DNA from: Alphaproteobacteria bacterium | GTDB taxonomy: Bacteria; Pseudomonadota; Alphaproteobacteria; Ferrovibrionales; Ferrovibrionaceae | Reading direction: 5' to 3' | DNA length: 46,547 nt | Assembly (NCBI GenBank): GCA_018336035.1 | Contig: JAGXRD010000001.1 | Coordinates: 1 to 46,547, forward strand | Shown here: piece by piece, positions 27,210 through 34,836 of the stretch | How positions within the stretch are numbered: the stretch's first letter is position 1 | Layout: each line of letters begins with the position of its first letter | The notes under the pieces: model-generated | What the model was told of the DNA's origin: nothing | Seen by the model: only the letters and a program-made list of their open reading frames with translations | Database searches by the model: none | Made by a program: the position numbers and the translations under genes

Positions 27210-27937
27210 TGCTGCTGCTGCGCTCGATCCTGTTCCAGATCGCCTTCCTGCTGTGGAGCACGCTGGTCGCGCTCTATGGTCTGATCCCGCTGGCGCTGCA
27301 GAACCGCCAGCATCTGTTCAGCATCGGCGGTGTCTGGTCGGACGGCATCAACTTTCTGCTGCGCCTGATCTGCAATATCCATATCCGCATCGAAGGCCAG
27401 GAGCATATTCCCGCCGGCCCCGCGATGATCGCCGCCAAGCACCAGTCGCTGTGGGATACCGCCATCGTGCTGCGGCTGTTCCGTGGCCCCGCCATCGTGA
27501 TGAAGCAGGAATTGCTGCGCATTCCGATCTACGGCGCGCTGTGCCGCGCACAGGGCATGATCGCAGTCGACCGCGATGGTGGCGCGAAAGCGCTGAAACA
27601 GATGCTGAAGGATGCCCGCGCCGCCGCCGCCGATGGCCGCAAGATCCTGATCTTCCCGCAGGGCACCCGCACGCGGCCCGGCGAAAGCGCACCCTATCAG
27701 CCCGGCGTGGTGGCGCTGTATCGCGACCTCAAGCTGCCGGTGGTGCCGGTGGCGCTGAATTCCGGTTTCTTCTGGCCCAAGCGCGGCATTTTGCGCAAGC
27801 CCGGCACCATCGTGCTGCGTTTCCTGCCCGCCATTCCGGCCGGACTGGACCGCGACAGCTTCATGGCCGAACTCGAAACCCGCATCGAAAGCGCCAATGC
27901 GGTGCTGGAGGCGGAGACGCGGGCCGTACTGTCGTGA
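27209..27937 (+). CDS. plsC: 1-acyl-sn-glycerol-3-phosphate acyltransferase
   Basis: Adds the second acyl chain to lysophosphatidate in phospholipid synthesis. The 242-residue product has an N-terminal membrane helix (about 7-28) and the acyltransferase motifs: KHQSLWDT (catalytic His-x4-Asp), GMIAVDRDGGAKAL, and FPQGTRTRPGE, followed by VVPVALNSG. The start overlaps the ydcF-like stop by one base, and the stop overlaps the next gene in a GTGA. The arrangement ftsE-ftsX-ydcF-plsC recurs in alphaproteobacteria. Confidence 0.94.
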   Translation: MLLLRSILFQIAFLLWSTLVALYGLIPLALQNRQHLFSIGGVWSDGINFLLRLICNIHIRIEGQEHIPAGPAMIAAKHQSLWDTAIVLRLFRGPAIVMKQELLRIPIYGALCRAQGMIAVDRDGGAKALKQMLKDARAAAADGRKILIFPQGTRTRPGESAPYQPGVVALYRDLKLPVVPVALNSGFFWPKRGILRKPGTIVLRFLPAIPAGLDRDSFMAELETRIESANAVLEAETRAVLS

Positions 27938-28440
27938 GCCCGACCCCGACGACTTACGCTTTCGCCATTCAGTACGGACTGGGCGAATTGCAGTTCGAGA
28001 TGCAGCTGGCCGAGGCCCTGATGTTCTCCAACATGGCCAATCGCATGATGGCCAGCGCCGAACTCCCATTCGCAGACTTCAGACTTCAAATGTGGGACAT
28101 GCTGGCCAACAGCATCGAGGCCGGCGACCATCTGAAAGGCGGCGCCGAGGCCAATGCCGTGGCGATGGGCGCAGCCTGGCTGGCGCTGACCTGCGCGATG
28201 CATCGCGATCATCCGGAGCGCGACTGCTTCGTGCTGAAGCTGGGCGCCAAGCCCGGCGACCTCGGCGTCGAGATCGCGGCAGATAACCCGTATGCCGAAC
28301 CACATGACGAACGCGGGCAGATTTTCGCGGTCGCCAATGTCACGCGCGCAATGTTCACCGAGGACACGCAGCTGTTCCGCGACTGGGCGACGGGGGTGCA
28401 GGCGGAGATCGCGAAGGCGGCGAACGATCCGACAGCATAA
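27934..28440 (+). CDS. Hypothetical protein coupled to plsC
   Basis: I do not recognise a family. The GTG start in a four-base GTGA overlap with plsC gives 168 residues. The N-terminal half is Met-rich and helical (FEMQLAEALMFSNMANRMM), and the rest is mixed with several Cys residues but no metal motif. It has no signal peptide or membrane segment. Tight coupling to plsC suggests expression with the ftsEX-ydcF-plsC chain. The codon use is like its neighbours and the frame is open over its full length, so it is likely a real gene. Confidence 0.75.
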   Translation: MSPTPTTYAFAIQYGLGELQFEMQLAEALMFSNMANRMMASAELPFADFRLQMWDMLANSIEAGDHLKGGAEANAVAMGAAWLALTCAMHRDHPERDCFVLKLGAKPGDLGVEIAADNPYAEPHDERGQIFAVANVTRAMFTEDTQLFRDWATGVQAEIAKAANDPTA

Positions 28441-28486
28441 CCAATCCCTCGGGCCCACAACTTTCAGACCGGAGCTGCAAAAGCCA

Positions 28487-29497
28487 ATGATTCGACAGTG
28501 TGGAGTGGCCGTCCTATCCGTAATCCTGGGCCTGATGGTCCCGCATCCGGCTAAAGCCCAGAGCAAAGCCTCGGGCGAGGCCATCGACTGGCGTACCGTT
28601 CCGATTGTCGATGCGCATTTCCACCTGATGCTGTTCATGACACCGGAAGACCTGCTGGCGCGTATGGATCGCCACAAGATCAGCACGGTGATCAGCGGCG
28701 GCGCCATCGGCAGTCCGCAGGCCGGCGGGCCGAATTTGCGCGACACCAACACCCACGCCAAACTCGGGCCGCGTTTCATACCAGCCGTGGGCAATGGCGA
28801 CCTGGTGGCTGCCGAACGCATCGAGGGACCGGGCATGTATTCCGACCCCGGCAGCCGCGAGGCCGCAGCAGCGCTGGCGCGCATTCGCGAGTTTCTGGGC
28901 CGGCAGCCCCGCGTCATCGCCGAGACGTTTCCGAACGCGGAACGCTCGCAGAAAGATCCGATGATGCGCCGCCGCGTTCCCGTTGACGGCCCGGTGTTCC
29001 AGGAATTGATGCGCCTCAGCGCGGCAACACAACGTCCCGTGCTGATGCATATGGAATGGCACCCGGAATCCGTGCAGCAGCTTAGCCGCCTGCTGGAGCA
29101 GCATCCGGATGGCATGGTGACGCTCGCGCATTGCGGCAAGACCACGCGCGCCGCCGATATCCGCGCCTTCCTGCAGCGGCATCGCAATGTGGTGTGTGAT
29201 CTGGCTTTCCGCAGCTGGCCGCAGGAGGAACCGGACTACAAGCGGTTTCCGGAGCGGACGATCTTCTGGAGTGCCGGACCGACATGGAAGGCCTGGCTCG
29301 ATCCGCAGTGGAAAGCCCTGATCGAGGACTATCCCGACCGTTTCATGGCCGCCATCGACGACACGCACGACTGGGCACAATACGACGAAGTGGTGCGGTC
29401 GATCCGGGAAGGGCTGCTGGCGCAATTGTCGCCGCCCACCATGGCCAAAGTCGCGCATGAAAATGCACGCCGCATTTTCCGGTTGCCGCAGCCATAA
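28487..29497 (+). CDS. Exported amidohydrolase-family protein
   Basis: Predicted metal-dependent hydrolase of the amidohydrolase 2 type, 336 residues with a signal peptide (MIRQCGVAVLSVILGLMVPHPAKA). The first metal motif is DAHFH (about 43-47), followed by VLMHMEWH, TLAHCGK and a late MAAIDDTHDW that could supply the catalytic Asp. The start was chosen for the signal peptide and a GGAG upstream; longer in-frame readings run into the preceding gene. The substrate cannot be inferred. It is separated by 46 bp from the upstream gene and converges on the LysR gene. Confidence 0.85.
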   Translation: MIRQCGVAVLSVILGLMVPHPAKAQSKASGEAIDWRTVPIVDAHFHLMLFMTPEDLLARMDRHKISTVISGGAIGSPQAGGPNLRDTNTHAKLGPRFIPAVGNGDLVAAERIEGPGMYSDPGSREAAAALARIREFLGRQPRVIAETFPNAERSQKDPMMRRRVPVDGPVFQELMRLSAATQRPVLMHMEWHPESVQQLSRLLEQHPDGMVTLAHCGKTTRAADIRAFLQRHRNVVCDLAFRSWPQEEPDYKRFPERTIFWSAGPTWKAWLDPQWKALIEDYPDRFMAAIDDTHDWAQYDEVVRSIREGLLAQLSPPTMAKVAHENARRIFRLPQP

Positions 29498-29544
29498 CTG
29501 CAAACATCTGGAACGCGGCTGGGCAACGGGAATTCAGGACAAGA

Positions 29545-30459
29545 TCAGGACGGCGGGGACATAGCTCCCGGCAGTTTCGCGGCCAGCGCATCGATGGCCA
29601 TGCGGAGCCTGAGCGGCAGCCGCGGCGTTTGCAGCCAGAGCGCATGGCAGTCATAGAGAAAGCCTGGCCGGTCGGGCCACAGCGCCGTCAAGGCCCCCGC
29701 GTCAATGCGGTCGCGCACCAGCCAGCAGGGCAACCAGGCCAGCCCCATGCCTGCACCGGCCGCATCGGCGATGGCATCCATATCATCAAAACGCAATCGC
29801 GGCCTGGTGGGCGTGACGGCAACCGGCTGCGCTCCCGTCTGCGGAAACAGCCAGGGTGGCACGCGGCCCGAACGAGTGTAAATAATGGTATCGTGCGCGG
29901 CGATGTCTTCGATCCGCGCCGGCCGGCCCCGCTTTTCGAGATAGGCCGGCGACGCCACCACCACCATATTCTGCCGCGCCACACGCCGTGTCATCACCCC
30001 GGCACGCGCAGCCAATTCGCCGGTGCGGATGGCGAGATCGAAACCGTCTTCGACAAGATCGACCAGACGGTCATTGAATGACAGATCGAGGTCGAGGGCG
30101 GGGAACTGCCGCAGCAGATCGAGCAGGACCGGCGCCACGCAGCGCCGGCCGAACAGCACCGGCGCCGTGACGCGCAGCCGTCCCGATGGCTGCGACACCT
30201 GATCGGCGGCCAGCGCATCGGCCGCCTCGGCCTCCGCCAGCACCTGGCGGCAACGCTCGTAATAGGCGCGGCCGAATTCGGTCAGGCTCTGGCGGCGCGT
30301 GGTGCGGTTGAGCAGCCGCATGCCGAGCCGGTCCTCCAGGAAGCGCACATGCTTGCCGACCATGGGTGCGGAAAGGTCGAGCGCCGCCGCAGCGGCGGCA
30401 AACGAGCCGGCATCCACCGCCCTGACGAAGACGGCCATGCTGGTCAGGCGATCCATCAT
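29545..30459 (-). CDS. LysR-family transcriptional regulator
   Basis: DNA-binding regulator of 304 residues. The N-terminal winged HTH reads FVRAVDAGSFAAAAAALDLS, then MVGKHVRFLEDRLGMRLLNR, and the periplasmic-binding-like effector domain runs from about 90 to 295. It belongs to the large LTTR group (with RLRVTAPVLFGRR and DGFDLAIRTGEL) whose members often control a divergently transcribed oxidoreductase. The quinone-oxidoreductase gene starts 101 bp away in the opposite direction, and an inverted repeat suited to LysR binding lies between them. Confidence 0.94.
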   Translation of the reverse strand: MMDRLTSMAVFVRAVDAGSFAAAAAALDLSAPMVGKHVRFLEDRLGMRLLNRTTRRQSLTEFGRAYYERCRQVLAEAEAADALAADQVSQPSGRLRVTAPVLFGRRCVAPVLLDLLRQFPALDLDLSFNDRLVDLVEDGFDLAIRTGELAARAGVMTRRVARQNMVVVASPAYLEKRGRPARIEDIAAHDTIIYTRSGRVPPWLFPQTGAQPVAVTPTRPRLRFDDMDAIADAAGAGMGLAWLPCWLVRDRIDAGALTALWPDRPGFLYDCHALWLQTPRLPLRLRMAIDALAAKLPGAMSPPS

Positions 30460-30522
30460 TCGAAACCCCAGGTTTTCTCTGACTTCCTTTCATGCCTATT
30501 TATCGTCGCCCATCGCCACGGC

Positions 30523-30542
30523 ATAGCTCATTACATCGCTAT
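30523..30542. promoter_or_regulatory. Candidate LysR operator between lysR and the oxidoreductase gene
   Basis: ATAGC, ten bases, GCTAT is a perfect 5-bp inverted repeat with the spacing and T-N11-A content of LysR-type sites. It ends 18 bp before the oxidoreductase ATG, so binding would bear on that gene's promoter or ribosome site (GGAG at 30547). Confidence 0.4.
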
Positions 30543-30560
30543 ATTTTGGAGTTGTGACGG

Positions 30561-31550
30561 ATGGCACGCGTTGTTCGCTTTCATCAACTGGGAGGACCCG
30601 AGGTCCTGCGGATCGAGACCATGGAGGTTCCGCCGCCGGGGCCGGGCGAAGTCCAGATCCGCGTCAGGGCGCTCGGCCTGAACCGCGCCGAGGCCCTGAT
30701 CCGCTCCGGCCGCTACATCGTCTCGCCGCCATTGCCGTCTGGGCTGGGCTGCGAGGCTGCGGGCCAGATCGAAAGCCTCGGCCCCGGCGTCACCGGCTTC
30801 GCGCCCGGCGATGCCGTCAGCGTGCTGCCGCCGAATTCGATGGTGCGCTGGCCGGCCTATGGCGACGTGGCGAATTTCCCGGCCGAACTTGTGGTCCGGC
30901 ATCCTGCCGCGCTGAGCTGGGAGGCCGCCGCCGCCACCTGGATGCAGTATCTCACCGCCTATGGCGCGCTGATCGACATCGCCCAGCTGCGGCGCGGCGA
31001 ATTCGTGGCTATCACCGCGGCTTCCAGCAGCATCGGACTTGCCGCGATCCAGATTGCCAACGTGATAGGCGCGATTCCGGTGGCCATCACACGCACAAGG
31101 GCCAAGATGCGCGACCTGCTGGCTGCGGGCGCGGCGCATGTCATCGTGTCCGAGGAGGAAGACCTGCAGGCCGGGCTGACCGACATCGCCGGGCCGGAAG
31201 CCGTGCGGGTGGTCTTCGATGCGGTCGGCGGCCCGGCTTTCGGACCGCTCACGGCGGCGATGGCGCGTGGCGGCATCCTGCTGGAATATGGCGGCCTGAG
31301 TCCGGAGCCGACGCCCTTCCCGCTGCCGGCCGTGCTGGGCAAAAGCCTGACCCTGCGCGGCTATGTGGTGCATGAGATCATCGCCGATCCGCTGCGCCGC
31401 GCCGCCGCGAAAGCCTTCATCCTGCAGGGCCTGGAAAGCGGCGCGCTGACGCCGGTGATCGACCGGGTGTTTCCCTTCGAGCAGATCGTCGAAGCGCATC
31501 GCTATCTCGAATCCAACGCGCAATTCGGCAAGATCGTGGTGACCCTTTAA
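30561..31550 (+). CDS. Zinc-independent quinone oxidoreductase (MDR superfamily)
   Basis: NAD(P)H-dependent medium-chain reductase of 329 residues. It has the GroES-like domain (about 25-125, ending in FPAELVVRHP) and a Rossmann domain with AASSSIGLAAIQIANVIG (about 155-172) and VVFDAVGGPAFGPL. The catalytic and structural zinc cysteines of true alcohol dehydrogenases are absent, which places it with quinone or enone reductases. It is divergent from a LysR regulator that probably controls it. The substrate is unknown. Confidence 0.9.
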   Translation: MARVVRFHQLGGPEVLRIETMEVPPPGPGEVQIRVRALGLNRAEALIRSGRYIVSPPLPSGLGCEAAGQIESLGPGVTGFAPGDAVSVLPPNSMVRWPAYGDVANFPAELVVRHPAALSWEAAAATWMQYLTAYGALIDIAQLRRGEFVAITAASSSIGLAAIQIANVIGAIPVAITRTRAKMRDLLAAGAAHVIVSEEEDLQAGLTDIAGPEAVRVVFDAVGGPAFGPLTAAMARGGILLEYGGLSPEPTPFPLPAVLGKSLTLRGYVVHEIIADPLRRAAAKAFILQGLESGALTPVIDRVFPFEQIVEAHRYLESNAQFGKIVVTL

Positions 31551-31563
31551 AAGGAAACGCCCC

Positions 31564-31572
31564 TGTGCATAA
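31564..31572. promoter_or_regulatory. DnaA box in the nrdJ upstream region
   Basis: TGTGCATAA is the exact reverse complement of the DnaA consensus TTATNCACA. Two weaker related sites follow on the same strand within direct repeats of GGGATAACTC (31576-31585 and 31610-31619). DnaA control of ribonucleotide reductase genes is known in other bacteria. Confidence 0.45.
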
Positions 31573-31633
31573 CCCGGGATAACTCAGCCGCGGTCTCCTG
31601 CGCATCGCGGGGATAACTCCGATTTCCCAAGCC

Positions 31634-31649
31634 TTACAAGATATTGTGG
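31634..31649. promoter_or_regulatory. Candidate NrdR box upstream of nrdJ
   Basis: Read on the minus strand, CCACAATATCTTGTAA matches the 16-bp NrdR consensus ACACWATATATWGTGT at 12 positions. A weaker 9-of-16 match lies 30 bp downstream (start 31664), close to the 31-32 bp pairing typical of NrdR boxes. NrdR represses ribonucleotide reductase genes in response to nucleotide state. Confidence 0.45.
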
Positions 31650-31666
31650 CGCATGCCCCTGTGGCT

Positions 31667-31761
31667 CAATCTGTAGAAACAGATTGGGAACATTCTGCTG
31701 GACTCTCGGCCTTCGGGCGATAGAGTCACCCTGTTGCGGTGCCCCAAAAATGCGGCGCCGC
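31667..31761 (+). other. Structured leader with three consecutive hairpins before nrdJ
   Basis: Hairpin A is CAATCTGT-AGAA-ACAGATTG (31667-31686). Hairpin B pairs GACTCT (31701-31706) with AGAGTC (31722-31727) and has an inner GCC-TTCG-GGC tetraloop. Hairpin C pairs GCGGTGC (31736-31742) with GCGCCGC (31755-31761), with one G-U. The nrdJ ribosome site follows 12 bases later. No known riboswitch consensus, including the cobalamin one, was recognised. Confidence 0.5.
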
Positions 31762-31783
31762 TTGTTGTCTTTGAGGTTTGTCC

Positions 31784-34132
31784 ATGTCGCCCATCGCGCC
31801 GATTTCCCAGCAGATCTGGGACATGAAATACCGTCTGAAGGGCCCGGATGGCGCGCCGGTGGATCAGACGATTCCCGATACCTGGCAGCGCATCGCACGC
31901 GCGCTGGCGCAGGCCGAGACAAACCCGGCCGTGCATGAAGCTGGCTTCTTCGAGGCCTTGAAAGACTTCCGCTTCCTGCCGGCGGGCCGCATCGTGGCCG
32001 GGGCCGGCACCGCGCGTAAAGTGACGCTGTTCAACTGCTTCGTCATGGGCACGGTGCCCGACGACATGGCCGGCATCTTCGAGCATCTGAAGGAAGCCGC
32101 GCTGACCATGCAGCAGGGCGGCGGCATCGGTTATGACTTTTCCACCTTGCGCCCGCGCGGTGCGCCGGTGAAGGGCGTCGGCGCCGATGCGTCCGGCCCG
32201 CTGTCGTTCATGGATGTGTGGGACGCGATGTGCCGCACCATCATGTCGGCCGGCAGCCGGCGCGGCGCCATGATGGCGACCCTGCGCTGCGACCATCCCG
32301 ATATCGAGGCCTTCATCGAGGCCAAGCGCGAGGCCAATCGGCTCCGCATGTTCAATCTCTCAGTGCTGGTGACCGACGACTTCATGAATGCCGTGAAGCA
32401 GAACCAGGCCTGGGAGCTGAAATTCAACGGCACGGCGTATCGCACCGTGCAGGCCCGCGACCTGTGGGACAAGATCATGCGGGCGACCTACGCCTTCGCC
32501 GAGCCGGGCGTGATCTTCATCGACCGCATCAACCAGCGCAACAACCTGCACTATTGCGAGACGATCAGCGCCACCAATCCCTGCGGCGAGCAGCCGCTGC
32601 CCCCCTACGGCGCTTGCCTGCTCGGCTCGATCAATCTGGCAAAGCTGGTGCGGAACCCGTTCGAGGCCGATGCCGCGCTCGATCTGGAAGAACTCGACCG
32701 CCTGACCCGCGCGGCCGTGCGCATGATGGACAACACCATCGACGTGTCGAATTTCCCGCTGCCGCAGCAGGAAGCCGAGGCACGCAACAAGCGTCGCATC
32801 GGGCTCGGCATCACCGGCCTGGCCGATGCGCTGATCATGGTCGGCGCGCGCTATGGCTCTGCCGCCTCGATCACGCTGATCGAAACCTGGATGAAGCGGC
32901 TGCAGCGCGCCGCCTATCTCGCCTCGGTCGATCTGGCCAAGGAGAAAGGCGCCTTCCCGTTATTCGACCGCGACGCCTATCTGGCTGGCGAGAGTATCCG
33001 CGAACTGGATGCGGATGTGCGCGAGGCGATTGCGCAGCATGGCATCCGCAATGCGCTGCTGACCTCGATCGCGCCGACCGGAACCATCTCGCTGCTGGCC
33101 GACAATATCTCCTCGGGGCTGGAGCCGGTCTTCAGCTTCACCTATATGCGCACCGTGCTGATGCCCGATGGCACGCGCCGGCAGGAGGAAGTCAGCGATT
33201 ACGCCTATCGCCTGTACAAGCAGCTGAAGGGCGAGAATATCCCGCTGACCGAAGCCTTCGTGGATGCGCAGGGCCTGGCGCCCGCCGACCACGTGCGCGT
33301 GCAGGCCGCCGTGCAGAAATACATCGACAGCTCGATCTCCAAGACCATCAACGTGCCGGAAGACATCGATTTCGAGAGCTTCAAGGACGTCTACGCGATG
33401 GCCTATGAGCAGGGCTGCAAGGGCTGCACCACCTATCGCCCGAATGACATCACCGGCTCTGTGCTGACCATCAAGAAAGACGAGAAGAAGGCCGAGCCCG
33501 CCGCGCAGCAGCAGGCCGAACTGCCGCTGCAGCCGGTGGCCAAGCCGGTGCAGGTGATGAAGCCGCGCGACCCGCTGGCCGCTGGCGGCGTGATCTACAT
33601 GACCAAGCCGCTGGACCGCCCGGAGGCGCTGCCCGGCAGCACCTACAAGATCACCTGGCCGGATTCCGAACACGCGATGTATATCACGCTGAACGACATC
33701 CTGCAGGATGGCCGCCTGCGGCCCTTCGAGGTGTTTATCAACTCGAAGAATACCGAACACTATGCCTGGACGGTGGCGCTCACCCGCATGATCTCGGCGG
33801 TGTTCCGTCGCGGCGGCGATGTGTCCTTCGTGGTGGACGAACTGAAGGCGGTGTTCGATCCGCGCGGCGGCCACTGGATGGGCGGCAAATATGTGCCGTC
33901 TCTCCTGGCGGCGATTGGCGGCGTGATCGAGCAGCATCTGATCAGGATCGGCTTCATGACCGGGCCGGACGATCTGCGCGAGGAAAAGGCCATGCTGGCG
34001 CTGGCCGCCAATGCGGAAACGCCGAAGCCGCTGTCTGGCCTGCGCCAGTGCCCGAAATGCGGGCAGCCCGGCCTGATCAAGTCCGAGGGTTGCGACACCT
34101 GCACCTCCTGCGGCTATAGTAAGTGCGGATAA
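31784..34132 (+). CDS. nrdJ: Adenosylcobalamin-dependent ribonucleotide reductase (class II)
   Basis: Makes deoxyribonucleotides with a B12-derived radical. The start is the ATG with GAGG seven bases before it; the 782-residue product is the compact class II form, shorter than the roughly 1200-residue NrdJ type. Seen are the early substrate-site Cys (FNCFVMG), the active-site stretch ATNPCGEQPLPPYGACLLGS (about 264-283), SIAPTGTISLLADNISSGLE, and the CTTYRPND motif. A C-terminal zinc-binding redox tail has CPKCGQPGLIKSEGCDTCTS followed by CGYSKCG. It stands alone behind a 233-bp leader region. Confidence 0.96.
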   Translation: MSPIAPISQQIWDMKYRLKGPDGAPVDQTIPDTWQRIARALAQAETNPAVHEAGFFEALKDFRFLPAGRIVAGAGTARKVTLFNCFVMGTVPDDMAGIFEHLKEAALTMQQGGGIGYDFSTLRPRGAPVKGVGADASGPLSFMDVWDAMCRTIMSAGSRRGAMMATLRCDHPDIEAFIEAKREANRLRMFNLSVLVTDDFMNAVKQNQAWELKFNGTAYRTVQARDLWDKIMRATYAFAEPGVIFIDRINQRNNLHYCETISATNPCGEQPLPPYGACLLGSINLAKLVRNPFEADAALDLEELDRLTRAAVRMMDNTIDVSNFPLPQQEAEARNKRRIGLGITGLADALIMVGARYGSAASITLIETWMKRLQRAAYLASVDLAKEKGAFPLFDRDAYLAGESIRELDADVREAIAQHGIRNALLTSIAPTGTISLLADNISSGLEPVFSFTYMRTVLMPDGTRRQEEVSDYAYRLYKQLKGENIPLTEAFVDAQGLAPADHVRVQAAVQKYIDSSISKTINVPEDIDFESFKDVYAMAYEQGCKGCTTYRPNDITGSVLTIKKDEKKAEPAAQQQAELPLQPVAKPVQVMKPRDPLAAGGVIYMTKPLDRPEALPGSTYKITWPDSEHAMYITLNDILQDGRLRPFEVFINSKNTEHYAWTVALTRMISAVFRRGGDVSFVVDELKAVFDPRGGHWMGGKYVPSLLAAIGGVIEQHLIRIGFMTGPDDLREEKAMLALAANAETPKPLSGLRQCPKCGQPGLIKSEGCDTCTSCGYSKCG

Positions 34133-34153
34133 GGGAAGCCTGACGTTTACGTT

Positions 34154-34181
34154 CGCGGCATTCCCCAAGGGAAACGCCGCG
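34154..34181 (+). other. Hairpin between nrdJ and the HAD gene
   Basis: CGCGGC (34154-34159) pairs with GCCGCG (34176-34181), with an inner TTCCC/GGGAA stem and loop CAA. There is no U-tract. The AAGGG that could serve the HAD gene as ribosome site is inside the stem, so the hairpin may lower its translation or stabilise the nrdJ 3' end. Confidence 0.4.
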
Positions 34182-34184
34182 TCG

Positions 34185-34832
34185 ATGAAGACTGATATCA
34201 AAGCCGTACTCTGGGATTTCGGCGGGGTGATCAGCACCTCGCCCTTCGATGCCTTCCGCCGCTATGAGGAAGACCGCGGCCTGCCGCGCGATTTCCTGCG
34301 CCAGGTCAATAGCATCAATCCGCATAGCAATGCCTGGGCCTGTTTCGAGCGCGGCGAGATCGATGCCACCATCTTCGGCGAGCGCTTCCTGGCCGAGAGC
34401 ACCGCGCTGGGCCAGGCCATCCATGGCCGCGACGTGCTGGCGCTGATCGCCGGCGACATCCGCCCGCGCATGGTGGCGGCGCTGAAAAAAGTGAAGACGC
34501 GCTATCGCATCGCCTGCCTGACCAACAACATGCCGCATGGCCATGGCCCGTCGATGACCGCCTCGCCCGAACGGGCCAAAGCGGTCGCCGAGGTGATCAG
34601 CCTGTTCGAGGTGGTGGTGGAATCGAGCAAGGCCGGTGTGCGTAAACCTGAGCCGGTATTTTATGAGCGCGCCTGCAGCCTGCTCGGCATCCAGCCGAGC
34701 GAGGCGGTGTTCCTGGATGATCTCGGCATCAACCTGAAACCCGCTGCCGCCATGGGCATGACCACGATCAAGGTGACCGACCCGGACGCGGCGCTGTCAG
34801 ACCTGGGCCGCATCATCGGGATGGAGCTGTGA
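34185..34832 (+). CDS. HAD-IA family hydrolase
   Basis: Predicted phosphatase of 215 residues with HAD motif I LWDFGGVIS (about 9-17), motif II CLTNN, motif III Lys in AGVRKPEPVFY and motif IV VFLDDLGINLKPAAAMGM. The motif set resembles the hydrolase domain fused to acyl-CoA dehydrogenase-like proteins (ACAD10 type), although motif I has Gly-Gly in place of the usual second Asp. That lack makes phosphatase activity uncertain. It ends 4 bp before the AMP-forming ligase gene, so the two are probably co-transcribed. Confidence 0.88.
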   Translation: MKTDIKAVLWDFGGVISTSPFDAFRRYEEDRGLPRDFLRQVNSINPHSNAWACFERGEIDATIFGERFLAESTALGQAIHGRDVLALIAGDIRPRMVAALKKVKTRYRIACLTNNMPHGHGPSMTASPERAKAVAEVISLFEVVVESSKAGVRKPEPVFYERACSLLGIQPSEAVFLDDLGINLKPAAAMGMTTIKVTDPDAALSDLGRIIGMEL

Positions 34833-34836
34833 CATT

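Noticed and set aside
31551-31783. Cobalamin riboswitch before nrdJ
   Set aside because: The B12-box and other conserved segments are not visible, and the region is short and composed of simple hairpins.
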